NCBI GenBank assembly: GCA_041395325.1
Contig: JAWLAT010000034.1
Coordinates: 1-48,755, forward strand
Length of the DNA stretch: 48,755 nucleotides
Direction of reading: 5' to 3'
From: JAWLAT01 sp041395325
GTDB lineage: Bacteria > Pseudomonadota > Gammaproteobacteria > Xanthomonadales > SZUA-5
Under the pieces are notes generated by a model, which searched no databases, had not been told where the DNA came from, and saw nothing but the letters and a program-made list of their open reading frames with translations. This document shows, piece after piece, positions 40,288-48,755 of this stretch (positions are counted from its first letter, which is position 1; every line of letters starts with the position of its first letter). Made by a program: the position numbers and the translations under genes.

Positions 40288-40822
40288 CGGGGCTCCCGGG
40301 GGTGGACTCCGCATCCGGCGGAGCGTAGGTGACGGCGCAGACCAGATAGCTCAAGCGACCAGCCGGTGCCAACAGTTCGACTTCATCGTCCACGCGTTTG
40401 CCCAGCAGCGCGCGCGCCAACGGGGCGTCGACGCTGATCCAGCCCCGCCCCGCGTCAATCTCGTCTGGCCCGACCAGCCGCAGCTCGCTGCGTTGACCCT
40501 CCTCGTTCTCCAGGGTGATCCAGGCACCGAAGTAGATTCGGCCAGGGTCGGTCGGGATGGTGTCAACGACCTTCAAACGGTCCAGCTGCCGGGTCAGATA
40601 GCGGACGCGTCGATCGATCTCGCCCAGCTGCTTCTTCCGATATTGGTACTCGGCGTTCTCCGAGCGGTCGCCCTCGGCGGCCGCAGCGGACAGGGCCGTG
40701 ACCACTTCCGGCCGTTGCACTTTCCACAGCTGCTGCAACTCGGCCCGCAGGCGCAACAGGCCGTCGCGGGTGATGTAGGGGCTGGTCGGTGCGCTGGGGG
40801 GGCGATAACGGGTGCCGGGCAC
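40277..40822 (-). CDS. greB: transcript cleavage factor GreB
   Basis: GreB rescues backtracked RNA polymerase by stimulating cleavage of the nascent RNA. The N-terminal coiled coil has LQQLWKVQRPEVVTALS, and the active tip is AAEGDRSENAEY with its paired acidic residues; the DRRVRYL and FGAWITLENEEG blocks distinguish GreB from GreA. The start is uncertain: I prefer the GTG at 40822 (PGTRYRPPSAP), giving 181 residues, because a TATCCT -10-like sequence overlaps the first codons of the longer ATG version (40867, 196 residues). Neither has a clear ribosome binding site. Confidence 0.9.
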   Translation of the reverse strand: MPGTRYRPPSAPTSPYITRDGLLRLRAELQQLWKVQRPEVVTALSAAAAEGDRSENAEYQYRKKQLGEIDRRVRYLTRQLDRLKVVDTIPTDPGRIYFGAWITLENEEGQRSELRLVGPDEIDAGRGWISVDAPLARALLGKRVDDEVELLAPAGRLSYLVCAVTYAPPDAESTPGSPDEC

Positions 40823-41043
40823 GATGGGGCAGGCGATCAGAGACCCGCCTAGGATAGCGAATTCCATCCGAAGACCCGCAGTGACCCGGGATGGCTATTT
40901 GCTGGCGCGGGCACTAGCATCGTGCGCGGTCCTGCCGGGCCGGCGTCGATGTCGGAAGGAATCCGGTCACGCCGCGCTGCCGGGCAGGTGCATGCCTTGG
41001 CGACCTGCTGCCTCGTGGCGGGCGCCTGACACGGAGGTATCCG

Positions 41044-42186
41044 ATGGGGATCAGGATAGGCGTCATCCGGGAAAGCGGCAGCGGTGAAAAGCGCGTCGCG
41101 CTGACGCCGGAAGTGGCCAAGAAGCTGCAGCAGAAAGGGGCGACCATAGTATTGCAGTCCGGTGCCGGGTTGCTGGCCGGTTTCGCCGATTCGGCCTACC
41201 CGGATGCGGAAGTGCTGGACAGCGCCGAGGCCGTTGCCGGGGCCTGCCAGGTCCTGTTGCATGTGCTGCCACCGACCGTAGCCCAGATCGATGCACTGGC
41301 CGAGGGCGCGGTCACACTGGGGTATCTGCAGCCGCATCGTGACCCCGAGCGGATCGAGCGATTGCGTGATCACAAGATCACCGCCTTCGGTCTGGAAGTG
41401 CTGCCGCGCACGACCCGTGCCCAGGCGATGGATGTGCTCTCCTCGCAGGCCTCGGTGGCCGGCTACAAGGCGGTGCTGATTGCCGCCGAGCTGTGCGCCA
41501 AGTTCTTCCCGATGCTGACCACCGCCGCCGGCACGATCCGTCCGGCCAAGGTGCTGATCATTGGTGCCGGCGTGGCCGGGCTGCAGGCCATCGCCACGGC
41601 GCGCCGCCTGGGCGCCATCGTCGAGGGTTACGACGTGCGCCCCGAGACGCGCGAACAGATCGAATCACTGGGCGCCAAGTTTCTCGACCTGGGGGTCAGC
41701 GCCAGCGGCAGTGGCGGCTATGCGCGCGAGCTCAGTGCCGAAGAGAAGGCCGAGCAGCAGGACCGGCTGGCCAAGCACATCGGCACGGTCGACGTGCTGG
41801 TGACCACGGCTGCGGTGCCGGGACGTCCGAGCCCGAAGATCGTCAGCCAGGCGATGGTCGAAGGCATGAAGCCGGCCTCGGTGCTGGTCGATCTGGCTGC
41901 CGAAGGCGGTGGCAACTGCGAACTGACCCAGCCGGGGGAGACCATCAGCCACAACGGCGTGATCATCGCCGGGCCGCTGAATCTGCCCAGCATGGCGCCG
42001 CTGCATGCCAGCGAGATGTACTCGCGCAACCTCTACAACTTCCTCGATCTGATCATCGACGCCGAGAGCGGGGACCTGTCGCTGAACTTCGAGGACGATC
42101 TGGTCGACGCCACGGCCGTCACTCACGACGGTCAGATCAAGCACGCCCCGACCAAGACGCTGGTGGAAGGAGAGCCGCAATCATGA
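41044..42186 (+). CDS. pntAA: NAD(P) transhydrogenase subunit alpha, part 1
   Basis: The 380-residue domain I binds NAD(H) in proton-translocating transhydrogenase, which links NADH + NADP+ to the proton gradient. It starts MGIRIGVIRESGSGEKRVALTP and contains GAGVAGLQAIATARRLGAIV, YDVRPETREQ and GYARELS, the mobile loop region. It is the three-gene form, with the membrane part of alpha in a separate gene, as in Rhodospirillum. GGAGG precedes the ATG and the stop overlaps pntAB (ATGA). Confidence 0.95.
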   Translation: MGIRIGVIRESGSGEKRVALTPEVAKKLQQKGATIVLQSGAGLLAGFADSAYPDAEVLDSAEAVAGACQVLLHVLPPTVAQIDALAEGAVTLGYLQPHRDPERIERLRDHKITAFGLEVLPRTTRAQAMDVLSSQASVAGYKAVLIAAELCAKFFPMLTTAAGTIRPAKVLIIGAGVAGLQAIATARRLGAIVEGYDVRPETREQIESLGAKFLDLGVSASGSGGYARELSAEEKAEQQDRLAKHIGTVDVLVTTAAVPGRPSPKIVSQAMVEGMKPASVLVDLAAEGGGNCELTQPGETISHNGVIIAGPLNLPSMAPLHASEMYSRNLYNFLDLIIDAESGDLSLNFEDDLVDATAVTHDGQIKHAPTKTLVEGEPQS

Positions 42187-42476
42187 TCGACGGATTCCTG
42201 GCGCTGTACATCTTCATGCTCGCGGCCTTTTGTGGGCACGAGATCATTTCCCGCGTGCCGGTGATCCTGCACACCCCGCTGATGAGCGGCTCCAACTTCG
42301 TCCACGGCATCGTGCTGGTCGGCGCGATGGTCGCGTTGGGCCACGCCGATACCGGGCTGGAGAAGGCGATCGGCTTCATCGGCGTGCTGCTGGGTGCCGG
42401 CAATGCCGCCGGCGGCTATGTGGTGACCGAACGCATGCTGGAGATGTTCAAGTCCAGCAAGGGCAAGGGGGGCTAA
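42183..42476 (+). CDS. pntAB: NAD(P) transhydrogenase subunit alpha, part 2 (membrane)
   Basis: A 97-residue membrane protein with three hydrophobic helices (LALYIFMLAAFCGHEIISRVP; FVHGIVLVGAMVALG; GFIGVLLGAGNAAGGYVV, each in part) forming half of the proton channel domain II. The typical VPVILHTPLMSGSNFVHGIV block is conserved. It lies between pntAA and pntB, overlapping the first and three bases from the second. Confidence 0.95.
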   Translation: MIDGFLALYIFMLAAFCGHEIISRVPVILHTPLMSGSNFVHGIVLVGAMVALGHADTGLEKAIGFIGVLLGAGNAAGGYVVTERMLEMFKSSKGKGG

Positions 42477-42479
42477 GCC

Positions 42480-43913
42480 ATGACGTGGAGCCTGACGCTG
42501 GTCAAGGCCAGCTACTTCCTGGCCGCGGTGATGTTCATTCTCGGCCTCAAGCGCATGGCCTCGCCGGTAACGGCGCGCCGCGGCATCGTCCAGGCCGGTT
42601 TCGGCATGGTCATCGCCACGGTCGCGACCTTCTTCCTGCCGGACATGCACAACCTCGGGCTGATGACCCTGGCCATCGTGCTGGGTACGGCGCTGGCCTG
42701 GTGGTCGGGCAAGAAGGTCGCGATGACCGACATGCCGCAGATGGTGGCGCTGTACAACGGCATGGGTGGTGGGTCGGCTGCAGCGATTGGTGCGGTGGCC
42801 CTGCTGGCGGCGGTGCAGGCGCTGGGAACCTGCAGCAGCCCGGCCGATTATCTGGCCCGACCGCACGAGTGTCTGGACGGCACTCACGTGTCGCTGGCGG
42901 TGCTGGGCGCGCTGATCGGTGCGGTGTCCTTCTCCGGTTCGTTGATCGCCTTTGCCAAGCTGCAGGGTTGGATGGACAAGCGCTACACCTTCCCCAACCA
43001 GCAGATGATCAACGCCGGGCTGTTCGCGTTGACGCTGATCTGCGGTGCGGCGCTGGTGTTCTATGGCGTCAACACGCCGGTGATCGTGATCTTCTTCGCC
43101 GCCGCGCTGGCCGTGGGTGTGCTGATGACGCTGCCGATCGGTGGTGCCGACATGCCGGTGGTGATCTCGCTGTACAACGCGTTGACCGGTCTGGCGGTGG
43201 CCTTCGAGGGCTTCGTGCTGCAGAACGAGGCGATGATCATCGCCGGCACCGTGGTGGGCGCGGCCGGGACGCTGCTGACGCAGCTGATGGCCAAGGCGAT
43301 GAACCGGCCGATCAGCAACGTGCTGTTCAGCAATTTTGGCCCGGCTGGCGAGGCACAGGAGATCACCGGCAACCAGAAGCCCATCGAGGCCTCCGACGCC
43401 GGGGCGATGCTGGCCTATGCCGAGCGCGTGGTGATCGTGCCCGGCTACGGCATGGCGGTGGCGCAGGCGCAACACAAGATCTGGGAGCTGACGCAGCAAC
43501 TGCAAAAGCGCGACGTCAAGGTCAAGTTTGCCATTCACCCGGTCGCCGGACGCATGCCCGGACACATGAATGTGCTGCTGGCCGAGGCCGGTGTGCCCTA
43601 CGACCTGATCGAGGACATGGACGACATCAATCCGGAGTTCCCGATCACCGATGTGGCGATCGTGATCGGCGCCAACGACGTGGTCAACCCAGTGGCCAAG
43701 ACCGATCCGGCCAGCCCGATCTACGGCATGCCGATCCTCGATGTCTCGAAGGCCCGCAACGTCATCGTGATCAAGCGCGGCAAGGGCACCGGCTTTGCCG
43801 GCATCGAAAACGCGCTGTTCTATCAGGACAACACGCGGATGCTGTTTGCCGATGGTCAGAGTGCGGCCTCGCAACTGGTGGCGGCCATCAAGGAGCTGGA
43901 CGGCGGCCACTGA
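42480..43913 (+). CDS. pntB: NAD(P) transhydrogenase subunit beta
   Basis: The 477-residue beta subunit provides the rest of the membrane channel (about eight helices in residues 5-260) and the NADP(H)-binding domain III (after about 290). Domain III shows VIVPGYGMAVAQAQ, FAIHPVAGRMPGHMNVLLAEA, DLIEDMDDINPEF and the closing GYAGI-like segment GFAGIENALFY. It completes the pnt operon, with a strong hairpin after the stop. Confidence 0.97.
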   Translation: MTWSLTLVKASYFLAAVMFILGLKRMASPVTARRGIVQAGFGMVIATVATFFLPDMHNLGLMTLAIVLGTALAWWSGKKVAMTDMPQMVALYNGMGGGSAAAIGAVALLAAVQALGTCSSPADYLARPHECLDGTHVSLAVLGALIGAVSFSGSLIAFAKLQGWMDKRYTFPNQQMINAGLFALTLICGAALVFYGVNTPVIVIFFAAALAVGVLMTLPIGGADMPVVISLYNALTGLAVAFEGFVLQNEAMIIAGTVVGAAGTLLTQLMAKAMNRPISNVLFSNFGPAGEAQEITGNQKPIEASDAGAMLAYAERVVIVPGYGMAVAQAQHKIWELTQQLQKRDVKVKFAIHPVAGRMPGHMNVLLAEAGVPYDLIEDMDDINPEFPITDVAIVIGANDVVNPVAKTDPASPIYGMPILDVSKARNVIVIKRGKGTGFAGIENALFYQDNTRMLFADGQSAASQLVAAIKELDGGH

Positions 43914-43922
43914 GTGCCAGCT

Positions 43923-43955
43923 GAACGCCCGACCGCGACGGGTCGGGCGTTCCTT
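43923..43955 (+). terminator. terminator of the pnt operon
   Basis: GAACGCCCGACC (43923-43934), loop GCGACG and GGTCGGGCGTTC (43941-43952) form a perfect 12-bp stem, ten bases after the pntB stop. The following CTT is a weak T-tract. Confidence 0.75.
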
Positions 43956-43988
43956 CGCACGTCGGTTGCGTAGTTGAGCAACTCATGC

Positions 43989-44017
43989 TTGTGACTGGCC
44001 CTCAGTCGCGCTAGTTT
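43989..44017 (+). promoter_or_regulatory. putative promoter of the large secreted protein
   Basis: TTGTGA at 43989-43994, exactly 17 bases and TAGTTT at 44012-44017, about 50 bases before the ATG at 44068. A small dyad AGTTG-AG-CAACT (43972-43983) lies just upstream of the -35 box. Confidence 0.45.
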
Positions 44018-44067
44018 TCGGATTCCTGCCACCACGCCGGCGCGGCAGCGTCGACCAGGAGTCCTTG

Positions 44068-46869
44068 ATGTTTCAGTCTCTCCGTTTGCCTGCGGCTGCG
44101 CTGTTGACGGCCGCCCTGAGCAGCACGCCCCTGTGGGCGGCCGATGCCGCCAAGTCCGAGCCCGTCTCGAGGGGCACGTTCCGCTTTGCCGCACCGGCGG
44201 TTCAGTTCGACGTCTCGCCGCCTCTGCGGAATATTCCGATCAAGGCGCCGCCAGATCTCAATTTCGGTGACTTCTTCGGCACGCTGATGGTCGATCCCGA
44301 TCCGCCCTTCAAGCGCATGGGACCGCAGACGCCCGATGCTGCGGTGCAGGGATTCCTGGGGCCGGTCACGGTGCCGCCCACGATCCAGAACTTCAACGTG
44401 GGTACCGGTACTGCAAACCCACCGGACCCCAATGGTGACGTGGGCCCGAACCACTACGTGCGGATGGCCAACGCCAGCTTCCAGATTTTCAACAAGACCG
44501 GTACCAGTCTGTTTGGTCCTGCGAACATCAACACACTGTTCACCGGCTTCGGTGGCGACTGTGAGACCGAAAATGCCGGTGATCCGATCGTTCTGTACGA
44601 CCAGTTGGCCGACCGCTGGCTGCTGACCCAGTTCAGCAACAGCACCGGCCCTGGATTCTTCAACTGCGTGGCGCTGTCCACCAGTGGCGATCCGACCGGG
44701 ACCTATTTCCGCTGGGCCTTCCCCACGGGCACCTTCCCGGACTACCCCAAGTACGGCATCTGGCCGGGTGCGTACATGATCTCGACGCGCGAGGTGAATG
44801 CCGGTCTGATCGGCGCCTACGCGATCGACCGCGCCGAGATGATTGCCGGCAACCCCAGCCCGGTGGTGATTTCCTTCACGGTCCCGGTCAATGAGTTCTC
44901 GGGTGACGGCCTGCTGCCGACGGATCTGGATGGCGACACGCTGCCGCCGGATCCCAACACCGCCTGGTACATCGGCGCCATGGATGATGGCGGTGCCTAT
45001 GGTGCGACACAGGATGCGCTGACCATCTGGGAATTCTCCTGGGATTTCGTCACGCCGACCAACTCCAGCTTCGAAGTGGCCAGCGTGCTGCCCATCGCGC
45101 CCTATGACACGATCTTCCCCTGCGATGGCCGCAGTTGCATCCCGCAGCCCGCGCCCCTGGGGGCGGTGGACATCCTGTCGTACCGCCAGCGTCCGATCAA
45201 TCGCGCGGCCTACCGGAATTTCGGCAGCTATCAATCCATCGTCACCAATCAGTCGGTCGAGGCCGCCGAAGCGCTTGGCGGTACCCGCTGGTGGGAGATT
45301 CGCGATCCGGGCGCCGATGCGGTGCTCTATCAGGACAGCACCTTCGCCCCGGGTGTCACCGACGGCATTCATCGCTGGATGGGCTCGATTGCACAGGACA
45401 GCGCCGGCAACCTCGGCATGGGCTACAGCGCCGGCAGTTCGGCCCTGTTTCCGTCGATCCGCTACACCGGTCGACTGGAAAGTGATGAGCTCAACACGAT
45501 GCGCGGCGAGGGTGTGATCATCGATGGTGGTGGTGGCCACACGGCGGCTACGCGTCGATGGGGTGACTACACCTCGATCAACATTGATCCCACCGATGAC
45601 TGTACCTTCTGGTACATCAACGAGTACTTCGCCAGCAGTGGCACGCAGTGGACGCTGCGGGCCGGTTCCTTCAAGTTCCCCGAGTGCGAGGCACCCGGCG
45701 GCAGTTTTGGTGCGGCTGCGGTTCCGTTGACGCAGGCCGTCTGTGCACCGAATGACGCCGTTTACACCGTGGAAACGCATGCCTACAACGGCTTCGTCGG
45801 TGCAGCGACACTGAACGTAAGCAACCTCCCGCCGGGGACGACGGCGAGCTTTGCGCCGCTCAGCATTGCCACCGTTCCAGGCAACAGTACGTTGACGATC
45901 GGCAATACCGGTTCGGGAACGGCGGGCGGTTATGACCTGCTGATCGAGGCGACCAGCGGGGCGACGCGGTCGCGTACCGTCCATCTCGACCTGTTCACCC
46001 AGACCCCCGCCGCACCGGCATTGATGTCGCCTGCGGACGCATCCGTCGATACGTCCACCGCACCGCTGCTGACGTGGGATACCAGTACGCAGGGTCAGAC
46101 CTACGTGGTGGAGATTGCCACCGACGCCGGCTTTGCCAACATCGTGCAATCCAGCACGGCCTCTGCGGCAACCAGCTATCAGGCACAGCCGTTGAACTTC
46201 GACACGCAGTATTTCTGGCGTGTACGGTCGGGCAATGTCTGCGGCGATGGTGTCGCGTCGACCCCGCGCAGCTTCACGACTCGACCGGCGCCTGGCATGT
46301 GCTCGGCCGACGGCTTCGTTCGCGTCGAGTTCAACGATGACGTGGAGAGCGGCACCAACGGCTGGACCACCATTCCCGCCTCGGGCAATGCCTGGGTTCG
46401 CAGCACGGCCAACCCCAGCAGCGGACAGTTCTCCTGGTTCGCCGTCGACGCCACCGTGACCAGCGACCAGCAGCTGATCTCGCCGACCATCTCGATTCCG
46501 CCGGATCACACCCTGTCGCTGCTGCGCTTCGAGCACGACATGAACGCCGAGAACAACGGCGGTGCGGCATGTTGGGATGGCGGTTTCGTCGAGATTTCCA
46601 CCGATGGTGGTACCAACTGGACGATTCTGGAGTCGCCTTCACTGCTGGAGGACGAGTTCTTCGGTCCGCTTCCCGGAGGTACGGCGGCGTGGTGCGGCGT
46701 ACTGCCCTATTCGACGGCCAGCTTCGACGTGAGCAGCTTCGCCGGACAGGACGTACAGTTCCGCTTCCACATGCAGACAGACACCAACACGGGTACGGCG
46801 CCGTTGGGTTGGCATGTGGACGACATTCGCGTCGTCAGCTGCGGTTTGCTCGAAGACGGTTTCGAGTAA
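44068..46869 (+). CDS. large secreted protein with Fn3-like domain and EDGFE C-terminus
   Basis: A 933-residue exported protein. The signal peptide ends near residue 25 (STPLWA-ADAA). Residues about 115-550 form a region with PPDPNGDVGPNHYVRMAN, RWLLTQFSN, FPDYPKYGIWPGAYMIST and RWGDYTSINIDP, which looks like a beta-propeller-like secreted domain. About 650-740 is a fibronectin-III-like domain (YVVEIATDAGFANIV, FDTQYFWRVRSG). The last 180 residues resemble a jelly-roll, MAM-type or immune-inhibitor-type domain (VEISTDGGTNW, WHVDDIRVVSCG). The chain ends LLEDGFE, a short tail I associate with secreted proteins of this group. No catalytic motif was recognised. AGGAG precedes the ATG at 44068; a TTG one codon earlier is in frame. 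Confidence 0.8.
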   Translation: MFQSLRLPAAALLTAALSSTPLWAADAAKSEPVSRGTFRFAAPAVQFDVSPPLRNIPIKAPPDLNFGDFFGTLMVDPDPPFKRMGPQTPDAAVQGFLGPVTVPPTIQNFNVGTGTANPPDPNGDVGPNHYVRMANASFQIFNKTGTSLFGPANINTLFTGFGGDCETENAGDPIVLYDQLADRWLLTQFSNSTGPGFFNCVALSTSGDPTGTYFRWAFPTGTFPDYPKYGIWPGAYMISTREVNAGLIGAYAIDRAEMIAGNPSPVVISFTVPVNEFSGDGLLPTDLDGDTLPPDPNTAWYIGAMDDGGAYGATQDALTIWEFSWDFVTPTNSSFEVASVLPIAPYDTIFPCDGRSCIPQPAPLGAVDILSYRQRPINRAAYRNFGSYQSIVTNQSVEAAEALGGTRWWEIRDPGADAVLYQDSTFAPGVTDGIHRWMGSIAQDSAGNLGMGYSAGSSALFPSIRYTGRLESDELNTMRGEGVIIDGGGGHTAATRRWGDYTSINIDPTDDCTFWYINEYFASSGTQWTLRAGSFKFPECEAPGGSFGAAAVPLTQAVCAPNDAVYTVETHAYNGFVGAATLNVSNLPPGTTASFAPLSIATVPGNSTLTIGNTGSGTAGGYDLLIEATSGATRSRTVHLDLFTQTPAAPALMSPADASVDTSTAPLLTWDTSTQGQTYVVEIATDAGFANIVQSSTASAATSYQAQPLNFDTQYFWRVRSGNVCGDGVASTPRSFTTRPAPGMCSADGFVRVEFNDDVESGTNGWTTIPASGNAWVRSTANPSSGQFSWFAVDATVTSDQQLISPTISIPPDHTLSLLRFEHDMNAENNGGAACWDGGFVEISTDGGTNWTILESPSLLEDEFFGPLPGGTAAWCGVLPYSTASFDVSSFAGQDVQFRFHMQTDTNTGTAPLGWHVDDIRVVSCGLLEDGFE

Positions 46870-47247
46870 GCAGCAGACGTTGTTGCTCCTCGGGGCCCCG
46901 CATCGCGGGGCCCCGATCTGTTCTTGACGGTGCCAGCGCAGGTCGCGCTGGCATCGTGCCGGCGTCAATGGCGTCGTCGCGACGGCCATCCGGCGAACGC
47001 CGCCAGAACCTGTAGCCGGTTGTCGGTCCAGGCGCCGTGCGCAGGCCCTGGCGATCGGATCCCGGTGCCGCGTCCTGAGCAATAGGCCATTGCGTGGCCC
47101 GAACGACACTGCGGCCGATGGCGTCACCGCGGGACCTGAGTGCCAGCCGAACGAGGCTGGCCGATTTGCGAATCGGCGAGACAAGGTCCTGCTGTGCCCC
47201 GAATCTGCGGCCAGGCGCGATCGGCGCCGCTGCCCGCGGGTCTCACC
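46870..47247. other. 378-base intergenic region
   Basis: It contains the terminator-like hairpin at 46891-46915 and a second, weaker inverted repeat GCCAGCG (46932-46938) / CGCTGGC (46946-46952). No convincing gene or promoter is seen; the open frame upstream of the DUF2306 start has no coding character. Confidence 0.5.
46891..46915 (+). terminator. GC-rich hairpin after the large secreted protein gene
   Basis: CGGGGCCCCGC (46891-46901), loop ATC and GCGGGGCCCCG (46905-46915), a perfect 11-bp stem 21 bases after the stop, with no clear T-run. Confidence 0.7.
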
Positions 47248-48075
47248 ATGTCTGCCGTCAATCCTGCTTCGATCACCATGGGCCGGGCGCCCGGCTCGCC
47301 GCTGCGAGTGCTGCATGGTGGTGCCATTGCCTGGTTCGTCGCCGCCTTGCTCAGTCAGTGGCTCTTCGCCGCGTACATCGTGGCGGCCTATGGCATGCCG
47401 CTGGCGGCCGGTACCCCGGAAGCGATGAATCGCACGCACCCGATCACCGGTCATGTGCCGGGCGACCACCTTGGCAACACGGTGTTGTTGTTCCACCTGC
47501 TGCCGGCCATCTGGCTGAATCTGGCGGGCTTGCTGCAATTGGTGCCGCGGCTGCGCCAACGCTACCCGATCCTGCACCGGATCAATGGCCGGGTGTTTCT
47601 CATCCTGGCGTTGTCCGGTGCCTTGTCCGGCCTCTTGCTGACCTGGGTTCGCGGGTCCCGGCTGAGCGACATCGGCGCCTTAGGCACGACCCTGAATGGC
47701 ATATTGATTGTGCTGGCGGTCGTCCTGACCTGGCGCCTGGCGCGCCTGCGGCAGTTTGCCGCACACCGTCGCTGGGCCATTCGTTGCTACTTGCTGGTCA
47801 GTGGGGTCTGGATGTTTCGGCTCGGCTACACGGCCTGGTTGACGCTGAATCAGGGTCCCTTCGGCAATACCCGGCAGATGGATGGGCCCTTCGATCTGTT
47901 CTGGTCCGTCGCCTGCTATGGGCTCCCGCTGGCGATTGCGGAAATCTATTTCCGCAGTGAACGCGCCAGCGGCACCCGGCAGTGGCTGGTCGGCGGCCTG
48001 CTGGGTCTTTGTGCCTTGTTCACGTTGACCGGCACCGCCACGGCCTACTGGATCCTGTGGCGGCCGCATTTCTAG
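47248..48075 (+). CDS. DUF2306 family membrane protein
   Basis: A 275-residue integral membrane protein with about seven hydrophobic helices. The first is GGAIAWFVAALLSQWLFAAY; the middle includes HLLPAIWLNLAGLLQLVPRL, followed by RYPILHRINGRVFLILAL, and the block QFAAHRRWAIRCYLLVSGVWMFRLGY. These histidine-containing positions (HRINGR, AHRRWA) are typical of DUF2306. Function unknown; heme or quinone binding has been suggested by the histidines but is not shown. The start at 47248 is chosen as the first ATG in coding-like sequence; 47278 is an alternative. Confidence 0.8.
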   Translation: MSAVNPASITMGRAPGSPLRVLHGGAIAWFVAALLSQWLFAAYIVAAYGMPLAAGTPEAMNRTHPITGHVPGDHLGNTVLLFHLLPAIWLNLAGLLQLVPRLRQRYPILHRINGRVFLILALSGALSGLLLTWVRGSRLSDIGALGTTLNGILIVLAVVLTWRLARLRQFAAHRRWAIRCYLLVSGVWMFRLGYTAWLTLNQGPFGNTRQMDGPFDLFWSVACYGLPLAIAEIYFRSERASGTRQWLVGGLLGLCALFTLTGTATAYWILWRPHF

Positions 48076-48223
48076 CCCAACCCAACTCGGTGTGGACAAT
48101 GGTTCGGCGCCAGCGCCTCACGGGAAGGTAGGCATCCGCACCTGGTGAGATTGAGAGCGACCTTCTGGCCAGCGCGCTCACGGCCCGGGTGCCGTTGCGC
48201 GGGCCTGGCCAGGTGGTCGACCT

Positions 48224-48755
48224 TCATGGCGATTCCGCAGCGCTGGCGACGTCGCCGGCCGCAAGCTCCGCCTTTACGATCCCCGCTGCCTGGCTCAGCA
48301 CCCGATCCCAGCTGTCCGGCCCGAGCGGGGTCCGGATGGCCACGTCGGGGACGACGCCACGCGCGCTGTCATCGCCATTGGGGCGAATGATATGGGCCTT
48401 GGGAAAGCCGACCTGGATGCCGGTGTGCGGCAGCGTGAACTGCTCCATGGCGCCATAGGTGGAGGCCAGGTCGGCGGTTTCCTCACCGAGGATCCTGGCG
48501 AAGCCATAGTCCTGCGCCAGGGCGGCCACGGTGACGGTGTTGGAATAGGAGTGGCGGTTGATCAGTAGATACACCGGGCCTTCAAAGCGGTCGCCTTGCC
48601 GCGGCTCGGCGGCAGGAAAGTCGACCTCGAAGAGGCTGCCCGGTGGATTGGCGGCGTACAGCGATTCGTACAAGCTGGCGACCGGGCTGACGCGGTCGCC
48701 GGCCAGTCGCATGCGTTCGAGATTGGACTGTCGAGCGGCGACACTGGAGCGCACG
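48224..48755 (-). CDS. S41 family peptidase, C-terminal part (cut by window end)
   Basis: The final 176 residues of a tail-specific protease (S41) relative; the 5' part lies beyond the window. The catalytic-site strand is INRHSYSNTVTVAALAQDYG with Ser in the expected position, followed by ILGEETADLASTYG and the C-terminal VVPDVAIRTPLG. The open frame runs to the window edge without a convincing start, so this is a partial gene. It converges with the DUF2306 gene across a 148-base gap where I see no hairpin. Confidence 0.85.
   Translation of the reverse strand, partial: VRSSVAARQSNLERMRLAGDRVSPVASLYESLYAANPPGSLFEVDFPAAEPRQGDRFEGPVYLLINRHSYSNTVTVAALAQDYGFARILGEETADLASTYGAMEQFTLPHTGIQVGFPKAHIIRPNGDDSARGVVPDVAIRTPLGPDSWDRVLSQAAGIVKAELAAGDVASAAESP

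Noticed and set aside
40984..41008. GCAGGT/ACCTGC inverted repeat upstream of pntAA as a riboswitch
   Set aside because: Only six base pairs around a 13-base loop and no known aptamer features.
42132..43910. 592-codon open frame on the minus strand across pntB
   Set aside because: It is the antisense shadow of pntB and pntAB, is dominated by His, Arg and Gln and has no recognisable domain.
42230..43924. 564-codon plus-strand frame overlapping pntB
   Set aside because: Out-of-frame copy of pntB with Gly/Arg-rich composition; pntB is unmistakable.
44011..46536. 841-codon open frame on the minus strand across the large secreted protein
   Set aside because: Antisense shadow caused by high GC at third codon positions; low-complexity Gly/Arg composition, while the plus strand has a signal peptide and domains.

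Overview
The window is about 48.8 kb of GC-rich chromosome from a gammaproteobacterium, most likely of the Xanthomonadales/Lysobacterales group. The basis is gene order: tRNA cluster-tig-clpP-clpX-lon-hupB-tRNA-Val-tRNA-Asp-ppiD, gloB-(degenerate methyltransferase)-rnhA-dnaQ, tRNA-Ser-ffs-dnaX-ybaB-recR and pntAA-pntAB-pntB. Secreted peptidase-like lipoproteins, TPR-CHAT proteins and secreted proteins with a short acidic-aromatic C-terminus also fit. No species can be named from this sequence. I see no IS element, phage or CRISPR array.

Layout. 1-2.1 kb: a PuuB-type oxidase, then six tRNA genes (Arg-ACG, Pro, Arg-TCT, His, Lys, Leu). 2.2-10.9 kb: protein quality control (trigger factor, ClpP, ClpX, Lon behind a sigma-32-like promoter), HU, two tRNAs with a textbook terminator, and the periplasmic-facing chaperone PpiD. 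10.9-13.8 kb, minus strand: FabI, the murein transglycosylase MltD and glyoxalase II. 13.9-15.7 kb: a degenerate YafS-type protein, RNase HI and DnaQ in an overlapping operon. 15.8-19.5 kb: a pentaheme-type cytochrome c, a membrane Ser/Thr kinase with unusual catalytic motifs and, facing it, a PP2C phosphatase. 19.9-22.9 kb: tRNA-Ser, the SRP RNA, DnaX, YbaB and RecR.

22.9-27.5 kb is a signalling block: a stand-alone receiver-like protein, then a sigma-54-type promoter in front of an overlapping ABC-ATPase / NtrC-family regulator / histidine kinase operon with no transporter permease, then a DUF6165 protein. 27.6-33 kb is accessory: an exported TPR-CHAT protein, a small secreted protein behind a 28-base near-palindrome, a protein of unknown family behind a perfect 8-8-8 inverted repeat, and an NTF2-like protein. 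33-40.9 kb: a molybdopterin oxidoreductase, a DUF885 lipoprotein, a tandem MmcQ/YjbR protein, an exported agmatine-deiminase-like protein, and a GreB / nitroreductase / low-molecular-weight phosphatase gene group. 41-44 kb: the three-subunit proton-translocating transhydrogenase. 44-48.8 kb: a large secreted protein, a DUF2306 membrane protein and the 3' part of an S41 peptidase gene cut by the window end.

The most interesting parts are the sigma-54/ABC-ATPase/two-component operon, whose regulator reads GAFTDA in place of GAFTGA; the exported caspase-like CHAT protein with its small secreted neighbour; the kinase with DPG in place of DFG beside a multiheme cytochrome; and several strong intergenic dyads that look like operators or structured RNA. 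Functions are assigned by recalled family features, not by database search.
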